Shown here piece after piece: positions 16,413-25,633 of a stretch of 52,935 nt of DNA (the stretch's first letter is position 1; each line of letters begins with the position of its first letter). A program made the position numbers and the translations under genes. Source of the stretch: an uncultured Flavobacteriales bacterium (GTDB lineage: Bacteria; Bacteroidota; Bacteroidia; Flavobacteriales_E; Vicingaceae). The notes beneath the pieces are model-generated. The model was not told the origin of the DNA. It made no database searches and saw only the letters and a list, made by a program, of their open reading frames with translations. Where the stretch lies: the NCBI GenBank assembly GCA_937901255.1, contig CALCHN010000015.1, positions 1 to 52,935 on the forward strand, written 5' to 3'.

Positions 16413-17330
16413 ATGAAAATTTCAAAAGAAGTTAAGGTTGGTTTTGTGTCAATAGTAGCAATAGCTATTTTGGTTTGGGGCTACAATTATTTAAAAGGAA
16501 CCAACCTGTTTAATGCGAATAAAACCATTTATACAGAATATCCATTTATTGGTGGACTAGCAAAATCATCTCCAGTAATAGTAAATGGTTTTCAAGTAGG
16601 TTTGGTAAGCGATGTTTACTTTAAAGAAGACCAATCTGGAAACCTTATGGTAGAATTGGTAATTACTGATAGAACATTAAAAATTCCAAATAATTCGGTT
16701 GCAAATCTTATCAGTTTAGATTTATTAAGTTCTAAGGGAATAGGTTTGACTTTAGGTGATTCTAATGTTGAGCTTGTTAGTGGAGATACCATTCCTTCTC
16801 ATTTTGAAAAATCCATGTTGGATGATGTTTCTGAGCAATTGCTGCCGATGAAACAAAAAGCAGAAAAGATGATGGATTCTTTACAATTAACCATTTCTAC
16901 TTTTAAAACCACCATGTTAAAATTTAATGAAGTTTTAAATGATCAAAACCAACGTAATCTCAAACTATCTTTAGCTAACTTAAGAATTACATTAGAAAAA
17001 TTCCAAACATTTGCAGATAACGCTAACGCCACTATGAACACCTTAAAACCTACGGTGAAAAAATATGGTGATTTAGCAGATACATTAAAACAAGTAGATA
17101 TTAAAACTACTTTAGAAAAAGCCAACAAAACCTTTGATGAAATGGCGGCTGTAATGCAAAAAATGAACAATGGAGAAGGAACCATGGGGCAGTTAATGAC
17201 CAACGATTCCTTATACAAAAACTTAGAAAGCGTAACCAGAGACTTAGACAAGTTGTTGATAGACATGGAAGCCAATCCAAAAAGATATGTTCATTTTTCA
17301 ATTTTCGGAAGAAAGGATAAGAGAGATTAG
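16413..17330 (+). CDS. MlaD family (MCE domain) protein
   Basis: Substrate-binding component of a phospholipid transport system between inner and outer membranes. The 305-residue product has one N-terminal membrane helix (about residues 8-24, VGFVSIVAIAILVWGYNYL), an MCE domain (about residues 38-115; the core is VNGFQVGLVSDVYF and LLSSKGIGLTLG), and a long helical tail with coiled-coil character that contains NNGEGTMGQLMTNDSLY, a motif common in Bacteroidota MlaD proteins. The permease (MlaE) and ATPase (MlaF) partners are not adjacent; in this phylum they are often encoded elsewhere. It is probably cotranscribed with the amidase upstream. Confidence 0.92.
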   Translation: MKISKEVKVGFVSIVAIAILVWGYNYLKGTNLFNANKTIYTEYPFIGGLAKSSPVIVNGFQVGLVSDVYFKEDQSGNLMVELVITDRTLKIPNNSVANLISLDLLSSKGIGLTLGDSNVELVSGDTIPSHFEKSMLDDVSEQLLPMKQKAEKMMDSLQLTISTFKTTMLKFNEVLNDQNQRNLKLSLANLRITLEKFQTFADNANATMNTLKPTVKKYGDLADTLKQVDIKTTLEKANKTFDEMAAVMQKMNNGEGTMGQLMTNDSLYKNLESVTRDLDKLLIDMEANPKRYVHFSIFGRKDKRD

Positions 17331-17441
17331 AAATTAGAGATTAGAGATTAGAAATTGACAAAATTTATACTTAAATAATAAACGATTAACTTTAGCATTG
17401 TGTGCTGGGAAAGTCCACCTTCGGGGGATTTAGGGGGCTAA
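17331..17441 (-). repeat. Dispersed repeat, copy B (inverted relative to 6221-6321)
   Basis: 17341-17441 read on the minus strand matches 6221-6321 at 98 of 101 bases. The part next to the MCE gene stop is a small tandem array of TTAGAGA/TTAGAAA units (17328-17356). It fills almost the whole gap between the MCE and Fe-S genes. Confidence 0.92.
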
Positions 17442-17459
17442 TAACATTTAACCAAATAC

Positions 17460-18779
17460 ATGGAAATATCGAGCATCATTTTTATAGTATTACTGATTGC
17501 AGCAGGTGGCTTGTTTGCCAAAAACCTTAAAACAATCATTAGAAATATTAAGTTAGGGAAAGATTTAGACAGAAATGACAGAAAAAATGAACGTTTCAGT
17601 TTAATGGCTCGTGTAGCCCTGGGACAATCGAAAATGGTGGTTCGCCCGTTTGCAGGCTTATTGCATATTGTTGTTTATGTAGGTTTCATCATCATTAATA
17701 TAGAAGTGTTAGAAATTGTGCTTGATGGAATTTTAGGAACACACCGTCTGTTTGCCTTTTTAGGCGGATTTTACCACTTTTTAATTGCTGCTTTTGAAGG
17801 ATTAGCTTTATTGGTTTTAGTAGCTTGTGTTATATTCTTAGTAAGAAGGAATGTATTACGAATCAAGCGTTTTTTCGGTAAAGAAATGACCGCCTGGCCA
17901 AAAACAGATGCCAACCTTATTTTGATTACTGAAATATTATTGATGAGTGCTTTTTTAATCATGAATGCCGTAGATGCCCAACTTCAAACGTTAGGCAGCG
18001 AACATTATACTCAAGTTGGTTCTTTTCCTATCAGCAGACAAATTATGGGCGCTTTTGAAGGCATGAGCGAATCTTCCTTAATAATGATAGAAAGAGGAGC
18101 TTGGTGGTTTCATATCGTAGGAATTTTTGCTTTCTTAAATTATTTACCTTACTCTAAACATTTCCATATTTTATTAGCTTTTCCCAATGTATTTTACTCT
18201 AAATTGGCTCCTAAAGGTCAGTTAGATAACCTAGCTTCTGTGAAAAAAGAAGTAGAAATGATGTTCGACCCTAGTGCCGACCCTTATGCTGCTCCAGCAG
18301 AACCGGAAGGAGAGCCACAACGATTTGGAGCGAAAGATGTTACCGATTTAACATGGAAACAACTAATGGATGCTTACACTTGTACGGAATGTGGACGTTG
18401 TACGGATGTTTGTCCGGCAAACATGACAGGTAAAGCACTTTCTCCACGAAAAATAATGATGGATACCAGAGATAGATTAGAGGAAGTAGGAAAAAACATT
18501 GACAAAAACGGTAAAGATTTTACGGATAATAAATCCTTATTAAGAGATTACATTTCTGAAGAAGAATTACTAGCTTGTACAAGTTGTAATGCTTGCGTGC
18601 AGGCTTGTCCGGTAAATAACGACCCACTTTCTATCATTGTAGATTTAAGAAGATATTTAATTATGGAAGAATCGAAAGCACCGGCAGAATGGACAGGGAT
18701 TTTTACCAACATAGAAAATAATGGAGCTCCGTGGCAATTTGCCCAAGCAGACCGTTTAAACTGGAAAAACGAGAAATAA
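17460..18779 (+). CDS. Membrane-bound 4Fe-4S protein (HdrD/FadF-like N-terminal half)
   Basis: The 439-residue protein has four to five membrane helices in the first 250 residues, resembling a NarI-type haem b module with scattered His residues (LLHIVVYVGF, FYHFLIAAFEG, WWFHIVGIF, YSKHFHILLAF). A cytoplasmic tail follows with two 4Fe-4S motifs: CTECGRCTDVCPAN near residue 307 and CTSCNACVQACPVN near 373. The layout matches the first half of HdrD/FadF-type electron carriers, some of which pass electrons from electron-transfer flavoprotein to menaquinone. The CCG-domain half is encoded separately by the next gene (81-base gap), so the two probably form one complex. The specific electron donor is inferred, not shown. 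Confidence 0.85.
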   Translation: MEISSIIFIVLLIAAGGLFAKNLKTIIRNIKLGKDLDRNDRKNERFSLMARVALGQSKMVVRPFAGLLHIVVYVGFIIINIEVLEIVLDGILGTHRLFAFLGGFYHFLIAAFEGLALLVLVACVIFLVRRNVLRIKRFFGKEMTAWPKTDANLILITEILLMSAFLIMNAVDAQLQTLGSEHYTQVGSFPISRQIMGAFEGMSESSLIMIERGAWWFHIVGIFAFLNYLPYSKHFHILLAFPNVFYSKLAPKGQLDNLASVKKEVEMMFDPSADPYAAPAEPEGEPQRFGAKDVTDLTWKQLMDAYTCTECGRCTDVCPANMTGKALSPRKIMMDTRDRLEEVGKNIDKNGKDFTDNKSLLRDYISEEELLACTSCNACVQACPVNNDPLSIIVDLRRYLIMEESKAPAEWTGIFTNIENNGAPWQFAQADRLNWKNEK

Positions 18780-18784
18780 AAATA

Positions 18785-18855
18785 GGTTAAATGTTTCAAG
18801 TTCGATGTTTTAAGTTACTCAACATTGAACCTCAAACCACAAACCTCAAACTTAT
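18785..18855. repeat. Intergenic AAGTTCGATGTTT / AACCTCAAAC repeat
   Basis: Contains GTTTCAAGTTCGATGTTTTA at 18793 onward, then AACATTGAACCTCAAACC. 18793-18816 matches 26035-26058, inside the phosphatase coding sequence, at 22 of 24 bases. Confidence 0.75.
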
Positions 18856-18860
18856 AGTTT

Positions 18861-19649
18861 ATGAGCGAATTAAAAGTGCCAACCATGGCGGAAATGATGG
18901 CTTCGGGACAACAACCTGATGTGTTGTTCTGGGTAGGATGTGCAGGAAGTTTTGACGATAGAGCTAAAAAAATAACACGTGCATTTGTAAAAATATTAAA
19001 CAACGTAGGAATTAATTTTGCTGTTTTAGGTACTGAGGAAAGTTGTACAGGAGATCCTGCCAAGCGTGCCGGAAATGAATTTTTATTCCAGATGCAAGCA
19101 ATGGGCAACATTCAAGTATTAAATGCTTATGAAGTAAAAAGCATTGTTACTACTTGTCCGCATTGTTTTAATACGCTGAAAAATGAATATCCTGAATTAG
19201 GTGGAAATTACGAAGTGAAACATCATTCGCAATTTTTGCAAGAACTCATCAATCAAGGGAAACTAAGTGTTGAGGGAGGCGTTTTTAAAGGTAAAAAAAT
19301 CACGTTTCACGACCCATGTTATTTGGGAAGAGCTAATGATGTTTATGAAGCCCCACGAAATTTAATTGAAAAATTAGATGCTGAATTGGTGGAAATGAAA
19401 AGATGTAAATCCAACGGATTATGTTGTGGAGCCGGAGGAGCTCAGATGTTTAAAGAAGCAGAAAAAGGCAACAAAGAAATTAATATAGAACGTACTGAAG
19501 AAGCATTAGAAATTCAACCTAACATTATTGCAACAGGTTGTCCGTTTTGCATGACTATGATGACAGATGGGGTAAAACTCAAAGAAAAAAGTACCGAAGT
19601 ACAGGTGTTTGATTTAGCAGAATTAATTGCTCAAGCTAAAGATTTGTAA
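18861..19649 (+). CDS. HdrB-like cysteine-rich (CCG domain) Fe-S protein
   Basis: The 262-residue soluble protein has two cysteine-rich CCG-type domains. The first has GCAGSFDDR and TCPHCFNTL (about residues 27 and 99); the second has HDPCYLGRANDVYEAPR, then LCCGAGGAQMF and TGCPFCMTMM. In heterodisulfide reductases these bind the special cubane Fe-S clusters at the catalytic site; in FadF/lactate-utilisation relatives they mediate electron transfer. It lies directly behind the membrane 4Fe-4S gene on the same strand, and together they reproduce the domain order of fused HdrD-like proteins. The reaction in this organism is unknown; ETF oxidation is one possibility. Confidence 0.85.
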   Translation: MSELKVPTMAEMMASGQQPDVLFWVGCAGSFDDRAKKITRAFVKILNNVGINFAVLGTEESCTGDPAKRAGNEFLFQMQAMGNIQVLNAYEVKSIVTTCPHCFNTLKNEYPELGGNYEVKHHSQFLQELINQGKLSVEGGVFKGKKITFHDPCYLGRANDVYEAPRNLIEKLDAELVEMKRCKSNGLCCGAGGAQMFKEAEKGNKEINIERTEEALEIQPNIIATGCPFCMTMMTDGVKLKEKSTEVQVFDLAELIAQAKDL

Positions 19650-19986
19650 TCAGTATTCATAAGAATAATCTCCTCAAGTTTAAAGATTGAATTACTCAGA
19701 ACGATTTAATTATCGTACGTTATTCTTTTTTTTCTATTTAATTGAAATGTTATTATAGTATAACATAATTTATTTTTTTAATTAGACATTAAAGAGTACA
19801 GACTTCTCTTTTATTTTCTATGCATTACTTCGCCTAAAAAAGGTTAAATTTTTATAGGGTATGTTTTTCTTAATAAAACTATCCTTATCAATCTCTGTTA
19901 TTAAAACTCAAATAAAATATAGGTAAATTTCACACAATTTACTACTTTTGTTTTTGATAGTTAGCGTTTTATAATATTATTTTAAC
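19650..19986. other. 337-bp gap upstream of the caspase gene
   Basis: Very AT-rich and without a convincing gene or dispersed repeat. The right end holds the promoter candidate at 19943-19950. 19650-19900 shows nothing I can name, apart from one weak inverted repeat. Confidence 0.5.
19943..19950 (+). promoter_or_regulatory. -7 promoter element for the caspase/phosphatase pair
   Basis: TACTTTTG matches TAnnTTTG and lies 36 bases before the ATG at 19987. No clear -33 TTTG is present, so the promoter may need an activator. Confidence 0.5.
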
Positions 19987-22329
19987 ATGAAAAAGTTTTT
20001 ATCATTTACCATTTTGTTATTGTTTGTATCGACTGTTGCTGTGGCACAATCATACTTTAAAGATTATAAAAGTGGGGAACAAAATTTTTCCGAACAAAAC
20101 TATTCTACAGCCATAGAAAACTTTACCAATGTTATAGCTGCCAAAAACGATCACGATAGGGCCTACAATTATAGAGGATTGTGTTATTTTTATACCAATG
20201 ATTACGAAAAAGCAGTAGCAGACTTTAAAAAAGCAGTTGAGTTAAAAGAAAAAAGTGATGAATACCATCTTAACCATGGAAAAGCCTTAATGGCACTCAA
20301 TAAAAACAAAGAAGCTATTGCTGCTTTTGATATTTCCATAGATAGAAATAAAAAGCAAACAGAAGCTTACCAAGCTAAATTACAAGCTCAAATGCAGGCT
20401 AAAATGTTTATGGATGCCGTAACTACTGCCGAACAATTATTAAGTATAGAAAAAAATGGAGTAAGTTATTATGTTTTAGGAGTAGCTCAAGATAGTTCTA
20501 AATTGTTTAAAGAAGCAGCTTACAGCTTTGATAGAGCAAAGTTTTACGATTCAAAATTAATTGGTGCCTACATTGGGTTGGCACATAGTAACATGAAATT
20601 AGGAAAGTATCCCGATGCTTTAAAATACGCTGATAAAGCATTGGAATTAGATCCTAAAAATGTTCATACACTAAAAATACGTTCGGCAACTAACAAAGAA
20701 AATAATAATTTACAGGCAGCTATTGATGATTATTCAAAGGTTATTTTGTTTGAACCAGAGCAAGTCCAACATTACATAACCAGAGCATCTTTGTACGAAA
20801 AAATTGGTCAGAATCCTAATGCTATTGCAGATTATACTAAAGCGTTAACCTTAAATAAAGACAATGCTAATATCTATTTTAAACGTGCTGCTTTATACGA
20901 AAAAATAGCAGATTTTAAAGCAGCTATAAAGGATTATGAAGAAATTAAAAGACTTTCTCCTTATAATGGAACAGCCATGAAATTGTATGATGAGGCTAAA
21001 AAAAGAATGTATGAGCTGAACAGAGAAAACAATAATCCTGAATTGGAAATGATAAGCCCAGTTTCTCCAAAACCAGGCTTTTTGCAACTTGCTAAAGGAA
21101 CACAAAAATTGACTTTTAAAGGTAAGGTTAAAGATGCTAGCTTAATTGAGTTTGTTAAAGTAAATGGTAAAGATGCTAACTTTAGTAAAGATTCATTAAA
21201 CCCAATTTTTGATATAGAATTAGATTTAACTGAAGTAAAAAATGTATCCATTACTGTTTTTGATGTATATCAAAATTCTGAAACATTGATGTTTGAATTT
21301 ATTGAAACAGAAGTAAACGCACCAGTTGTAGAGTTGTTAGCTCCTTATGCTTCAGATGATGGAACTATTTATTTAGATGCTGATGATCCAACACTATACA
21401 TTGAAGGATTAATAAAAGATGAAAGTTTTATAAAAAGTATTTTTATTGATGGAGTTACAGCAAGTTTTAATACTCAAGAAAAAAATCCTAAATTTTCTAT
21501 GACCATCAACATTATGAATAAAACCAACTTTATTGTTACTGCTGAAGATGAATATGGCAACAAAACCGAAAAAGAATTTACCTTAAATAGAGAAAACGCA
21601 GCATTGTTAGCTGATAATCCTATGGGGAAAACATGGGTAATTTTTATTGAAAACTCCAATTATCAATCTTTTGCTAGTTTAGATGGACCCGCTAAAGATG
21701 TAACCATGATGAAATCTGCTTTTGCGAAGTATAAAATAAATAATGTTATTCATAAAAAAGACATGACCAAAGCTCAATTAGAACGATTTTTCTCTATAGA
21801 ACTAAGAGATTTGGTGAGAAGTAACAAAGTAAATTCTTTGTTGGTTTGGTATGCCGGACATGGAAAATTCATCAACGAAACAGGTTATTGGATTCCAACA
21901 GATGCGAAAAGAGATGATGAGTTTACTTATTTCAACATCAACAACCTAAAAGCTTCCATGCAATCTTATTCTAAAGAAATTACGCATACCTTAGTTATTA
22001 CTGATGCTTGTGAGTCTGGCCCTTCTTTTTATCAAGCTATGCGTTCTACAACAACAGAGAAAAGCTGCAACGATTGGAAAGCAACAAAATTCAAATCATC
22101 TCAGGTTTTTTCATCAGCAGGTTATGAGTTAGCTTCTGATAATTCTCAATTTACTAAAACCTTTGCAGCTACCCTTTCAGGAAATCCAGATGCTTGTATT
22201 CCAATAGAAACGGTAGTGAACAAAGTAAAAACAGCCGTAACAAAAAGCGGAGCTAAACAAGCACCTAAGTTTGGTAAAATTGCTGGTTTGGAAGATGAAG
22301 ACGGAACTTTCTTTTTTATTAAGAAATAG
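19987..22329 (+). CDS. Exported TPR protein with C-terminal caspase-like (C14) protease domain
   Basis: The 780-residue protein starts with a signal peptide (MKKFLSFTILLLFVSTVAVAQ). About nine TPR units follow (about residues 22-340), then two related beta-sandwich segments near 375-455 and 460-540 (each with the pattern D-hydrophobic-I-x-x-V/I-x-V/I-D/N-G), and a caspase p20-type domain from about 547. The catalytic dyad is visible: His625 in WYAGHGKF and Cys675 in ITDACESGP. The ending GTFFFIKK is typical of bacterial caspase-family proteins. The next gene, a membrane phosphatase, begins on the base after this stop, so the two are almost certainly cotranslated and work together. The substrate is unknown. 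The signal peptide places the protease outside the cytoplasm, unlike most defence-type bacterial caspases. Confidence 0.9.
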   Translation: MKKFLSFTILLLFVSTVAVAQSYFKDYKSGEQNFSEQNYSTAIENFTNVIAAKNDHDRAYNYRGLCYFYTNDYEKAVADFKKAVELKEKSDEYHLNHGKALMALNKNKEAIAAFDISIDRNKKQTEAYQAKLQAQMQAKMFMDAVTTAEQLLSIEKNGVSYYVLGVAQDSSKLFKEAAYSFDRAKFYDSKLIGAYIGLAHSNMKLGKYPDALKYADKALELDPKNVHTLKIRSATNKENNNLQAAIDDYSKVILFEPEQVQHYITRASLYEKIGQNPNAIADYTKALTLNKDNANIYFKRAALYEKIADFKAAIKDYEEIKRLSPYNGTAMKLYDEAKKRMYELNRENNNPELEMISPVSPKPGFLQLAKGTQKLTFKGKVKDASLIEFVKVNGKDANFSKDSLNPIFDIELDLTEVKNVSITVFDVYQNSETLMFEFIETEVNAPVVELLAPYASDDGTIYLDADDPTLYIEGLIKDESFIKSIFIDGVTASFNTQEKNPKFSMTINIMNKTNFIVTAEDEYGNKTEKEFTLNRENAALLADNPMGKTWVIFIENSNYQSFASLDGPAKDVTMMKSAFAKYKINNVIHKKDMTKAQLERFFSIELRDLVRSNKVNSLLVWYAGHGKFINETGYWIPTDAKRDDEFTYFNINNLKASMQSYSKEITHTLVITDACESGPSFYQAMRSTTTEKSCNDWKATKFKSSQVFSSAGYELASDNSQFTKTFAATLSGNPDACIPIETVVNKVKTAVTKSGAKQAPKFGKIAGLEDEDGTFFFIKK

Positions 22330-25300
22330 ATGGGTTTCAAAAAATCATATTTTTATGTTGTATTATTACTATTGCTTTTTATAGTAGTTAAACCAGTTTC
22401 TGCCCAACATTATCATTTCGATAATTATAGTGTTAAAGAAGGTCTAGCTCAATCGGGAGTTTATGCCATAACGCAAGATAAAAAAGGTAAACTTTGGTTG
22501 GGTACAGCAAGTGGACTCTCTGCTTTTGATGGTAAGGAGTTTACTAATTTTTCTACCGAAGATGGTTTAGCTGAAGGTGGAGTAAAATCACTAATATTAG
22601 ATACATTAGGGAATTTATGGGTGGGTCATGAAGGTGGTGGAGTATCTTTAATCCAACATGGAAAAGCAAGCATTATTTTTAATTTTCAGGCAGATATAAC
22701 TTCATTTTCATTTACAAAAAATGGTAGTTTGTGGATAGGTACTTATAAAGAAGGAGCTATTCAGGTGCTTAATCCTTATGACACTAATAAAGATTCTCTA
22801 AAAATTAAACAATATAAAGGTCAGGATGGCTTAAGTGATATTATTTATCAGGTATTGAGTTTGAAAAATGGCAACCTGTGTTTTGTTACAGATGTAGGTA
22901 TAAAGCAATATCAAGTTCAAAAAGATGCTTTTAGCAATTTTCAGATAGAAGGAATGTCTAACTATTTTCAAATTACTTGCATGTATGAGGCAAGTAATGG
23001 CGATTTATGGTTAGGAACATATAATGGAGGATTATACCGATATACAGCTGCACACGAATTTAAAATTTATGACTTTATGCGTGATGGAATAGCTTCCAAT
23101 TGGATAACATCCATTACAGAAGATTTTAAAGGAAATTGTTGGATTGGCACTTGGGGTGGAGGAATTTCTATGATAAATGACTCAGAAATTATCACTATAA
23201 ATACACAAAAAGGTTTATCTGATGATAACATTAGATGTTTTGCGGTGGATAGAGAAGGTAATTTATTAATAGGAAGCAAAGAAACAGGGTTACTTATTTT
23301 TAAAGGCTTTCAGTTAGTAAGTTATGGAAAAAAGCAAGGATTATTAAGTGAGCAAACAAAAGCCATAGAGCAAGATAAAGCCGGTAATTTATGGGTGGGT
23401 ACAAATAGTGGAATTAGTGTTTTTAGTAAAGCAAATGATAAACTAACATTGAAACAGCAATTCAATGAGAAAAACGGATTGTTTTATACAGATATCCGCT
23501 TTATTAAAAAAGATAAAAAAAACAATTTATGGATAGGAACTTGGGGTGGAGGAATTTTACAATACAATGCTAAAAGCAATCGCTTTGAAAGCAATTACCG
23601 CATTAATGCTTTTATGAGTCAGCCATTAATTACGGCATTAGAAGTAGATAAAGCTAATAATTTATGGATAGGAACAACAGATGGCTTAGTCTATTATGAA
23701 GTAGATAATCAGTTGGCAGACAGACTTTCTCAATCTCATGGTTTGGCAGGAAATGATATTTCTTGTTTATACACAGATAAAAATAATGTGCTTTGGGTGG
23801 GAGCTAAAGATAAAGGATTGAGCAAAATTGATGGAGAAAATATTCAGAAAGTTAAATTAGAAAAGCAATTTACTGCTGTTTGCATGATACAAGATAATGA
23901 AGGAAATCTATGGATAGGAACAGATGGGAAAGGCATTTTGGTTTTTAACGGTAAAGAAATTATACAAGAAATTACTGTTGCAGATGGTATGTTGTCTAAT
24001 TATATTTCATTCATTAATATAGATAATGAAGGTAATATTTGGATAGGAACCAACAAAGGATTGAATAAATACGATAAAAAACAGCAACAATTTTATACTT
24101 ACACCAACAAAATGGGGTATAAAGGAATTGAATCCAAATTAAATGCAACGTATAAAGACAATGTTGGCGATTTATGGTTTGGAACTATTGAAGGCTTAAT
24201 ACACCTCAATAAAAAGTACGAGCAACAAAACTTGTTAGAACCAACTACCTTCATTAATAAGCTTATGGTAAATTTAGAAGAAAGAGCTTTAGCAGATGGG
24301 ATGGAGTTGAGTTATAGAGAAAAGGCGGTTGCTTTTTATTATAATAGTATTTGTATGACTAACCCCGAAGCCGTAAATTATAAATATATGTTAGAAGGGT
24401 TGGATGAAGATTGGCGACCAGTAACCAAACAAACATTTGTTACTTATTCGCCATTACCTCCCGGAAAATATACCTTTAAAGTGATAGCCTCTAATAATAA
24501 CGGAGTTTGGAACACCACACCAACAACGTACAGTTTTGTAATTACGCCTCCATTTTGGCAACAATGGTGGTTTATTGCTTTATGTGTTGTAATTCTGGTA
24601 CTTAGTATTATTGTGGTAATAAAGTTTAGAGAAAAAGCACTGATTAAAGAAAAACATGTGTTAGAGGAAAAAGTAAAAGAACGTACTGCCGAAGTAGTGC
24701 AAAAAAGTAAAGAGGTTGAAATGAAAAATAAGGACATAATTGACAGTATCAATTATGCGAAAAGAATTCAGGACGCTATTTTACCTTCCGAAGAGGAGTT
24801 CTCTCAATCTCTAAAAAACACGTTTGTGTTGTTTAATCCTAAAGATATAGTAAGTGGTGATTTCTATTGGATGTATAACAGTTCCATCATTGCAAACGAT
24901 AAAGGGGTGAAGCAATTTGTTAAAGAGGATGAACTTATTTTCTTTGCAGCAGCCGATTGTACCGGACATGGAGTTCCGGGAGCTTTTATGAGTATTGTAG
25001 GACATAATTTGTTGGATAAAATTGTTGGTGAATACCATGTGACTTCGCCAGCCGAAATTTTGAATTATTTAAACAAAGGTGTTTCGAAAACCTTACGACA
25101 AAGTGCAGAGCAAACTAACATTAAAGATGGAATGGATATTTCGCTTTGTGTTTATAATACACAAACCAAGGTGCTAGAATTTGCTGGAGCTTACAATCCT
25201 TTATACATTATTTCTAAACATAATATTGAAGGTGCAGAGGTAAATATGGAAAATGAAATAGGTTTAAAGCTTTATGAAGTTAAAGCAGACAGGTTTCCTA

Positions 25301-25578
25301 TTGGTAATTACACAGATGAGGTAAAACAATTTACCAATCACTCTTTCAAACTACATGAGGGAGACACTGTATATTTATTTTCCGATGGTTTTGCTGATCA
25401 GTTTGGAGGTACACACGGAAAGAAATTCCGTTACAAACAATTTAAGGAACTCCTGCTAGCTATTAATACTCATACTATGGATGAACAAAAGGAGGTACTT
25501 CAAAAAACATTTACCGAGTGGAAAGGCAGTTTGGAGCAAATAGATGACGTTATTATTATAGGAAGTAGAGTAGGATAG
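22330..25578 (+). CDS. Propeller / Y_Y_Y sensor with cytoplasmic SpoIIE-type PP2C phosphatase
   Basis: 1082-residue one-protein signal transducer. A signal peptide (to about residue 25, ...VKPVSAQ) is followed by about 13-14 'two-component regulator propeller' blades, each with a core like NLWIGTWGGG or NLWVGTNSGI, giving two seven-bladed propellers (about 30-650). A Y_Y_Y domain follows (about 655-735; YKYMLEGLDEDW, SPLPPGKYTFKV), then one membrane helix near 745-765, a coiled coil (about 770-815) and the phosphatase domain. Metal-binding aspartates are in SGDFYW, AADCTGHGVPGA, DGMDISLC and FSDGFADQFGG. The usual histidine kinase is replaced by a Ser/Thr phosphatase, so the output is dephosphorylation of a protein such as an anti-anti-sigma factor. 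No such partner gene is in the window. It abuts the caspase gene. Confidence 0.92.
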   Translation: MGFKKSYFYVVLLLLLFIVVKPVSAQHYHFDNYSVKEGLAQSGVYAITQDKKGKLWLGTASGLSAFDGKEFTNFSTEDGLAEGGVKSLILDTLGNLWVGHEGGGVSLIQHGKASIIFNFQADITSFSFTKNGSLWIGTYKEGAIQVLNPYDTNKDSLKIKQYKGQDGLSDIIYQVLSLKNGNLCFVTDVGIKQYQVQKDAFSNFQIEGMSNYFQITCMYEASNGDLWLGTYNGGLYRYTAAHEFKIYDFMRDGIASNWITSITEDFKGNCWIGTWGGGISMINDSEIITINTQKGLSDDNIRCFAVDREGNLLIGSKETGLLIFKGFQLVSYGKKQGLLSEQTKAIEQDKAGNLWVGTNSGISVFSKANDKLTLKQQFNEKNGLFYTDIRFIKKDKKNNLWIGTWGGGILQYNAKSNRFESNYRINAFMSQPLITALEVDKANNLWIGTTDGLVYYEVDNQLADRLSQSHGLAGNDISCLYTDKNNVLWVGAKDKGLSKIDGENIQKVKLEKQFTAVCMIQDNEGNLWIGTDGKGILVFNGKEIIQEITVADGMLSNYISFINIDNEGNIWIGTNKGLNKYDKKQQQFYTYTNKMGYKGIESKLNATYKDNVGDLWFGTIEGLIHLNKKYEQQNLLEPTTFINKLMVNLEERALADGMELSYREKAVAFYYNSICMTNPEAVNYKYMLEGLDEDWRPVTKQTFVTYSPLPPGKYTFKVIASNNNGVWNTTPTTYSFVITPPFWQQWWFIALCVVILVLSIIVVIKFREKALIKEKHVLEEKVKERTAEVVQKSKEVEMKNKDIIDSINYAKRIQDAILPSEEEFSQSLKNTFVLFNPKDIVSGDFYWMYNSSIIANDKGVKQFVKEDELIFFAAADCTGHGVPGAFMSIVGHNLLDKIVGEYHVTSPAEILNYLNKGVSKTLRQSAEQTNIKDGMDISLCVYNTQTKVLEFAGAYNPLYIISKHNIEGAEVNMENEIGLKLYEVKADRFPIGNYTDEVKQFTNHSFKLHEGDTVYLFSDGFADQFGGTHGKKFRYKQFKELLLAINTHTMDEQKEVLQKTFTEWKGSLEQIDDVIIIGSRVG

Positions 25579-25633
25579 TAAGTAGAGAGGGGTATAAAGT
25601 TTATGAGGTTAAGAGATAAAGTTGTTAAAAATA

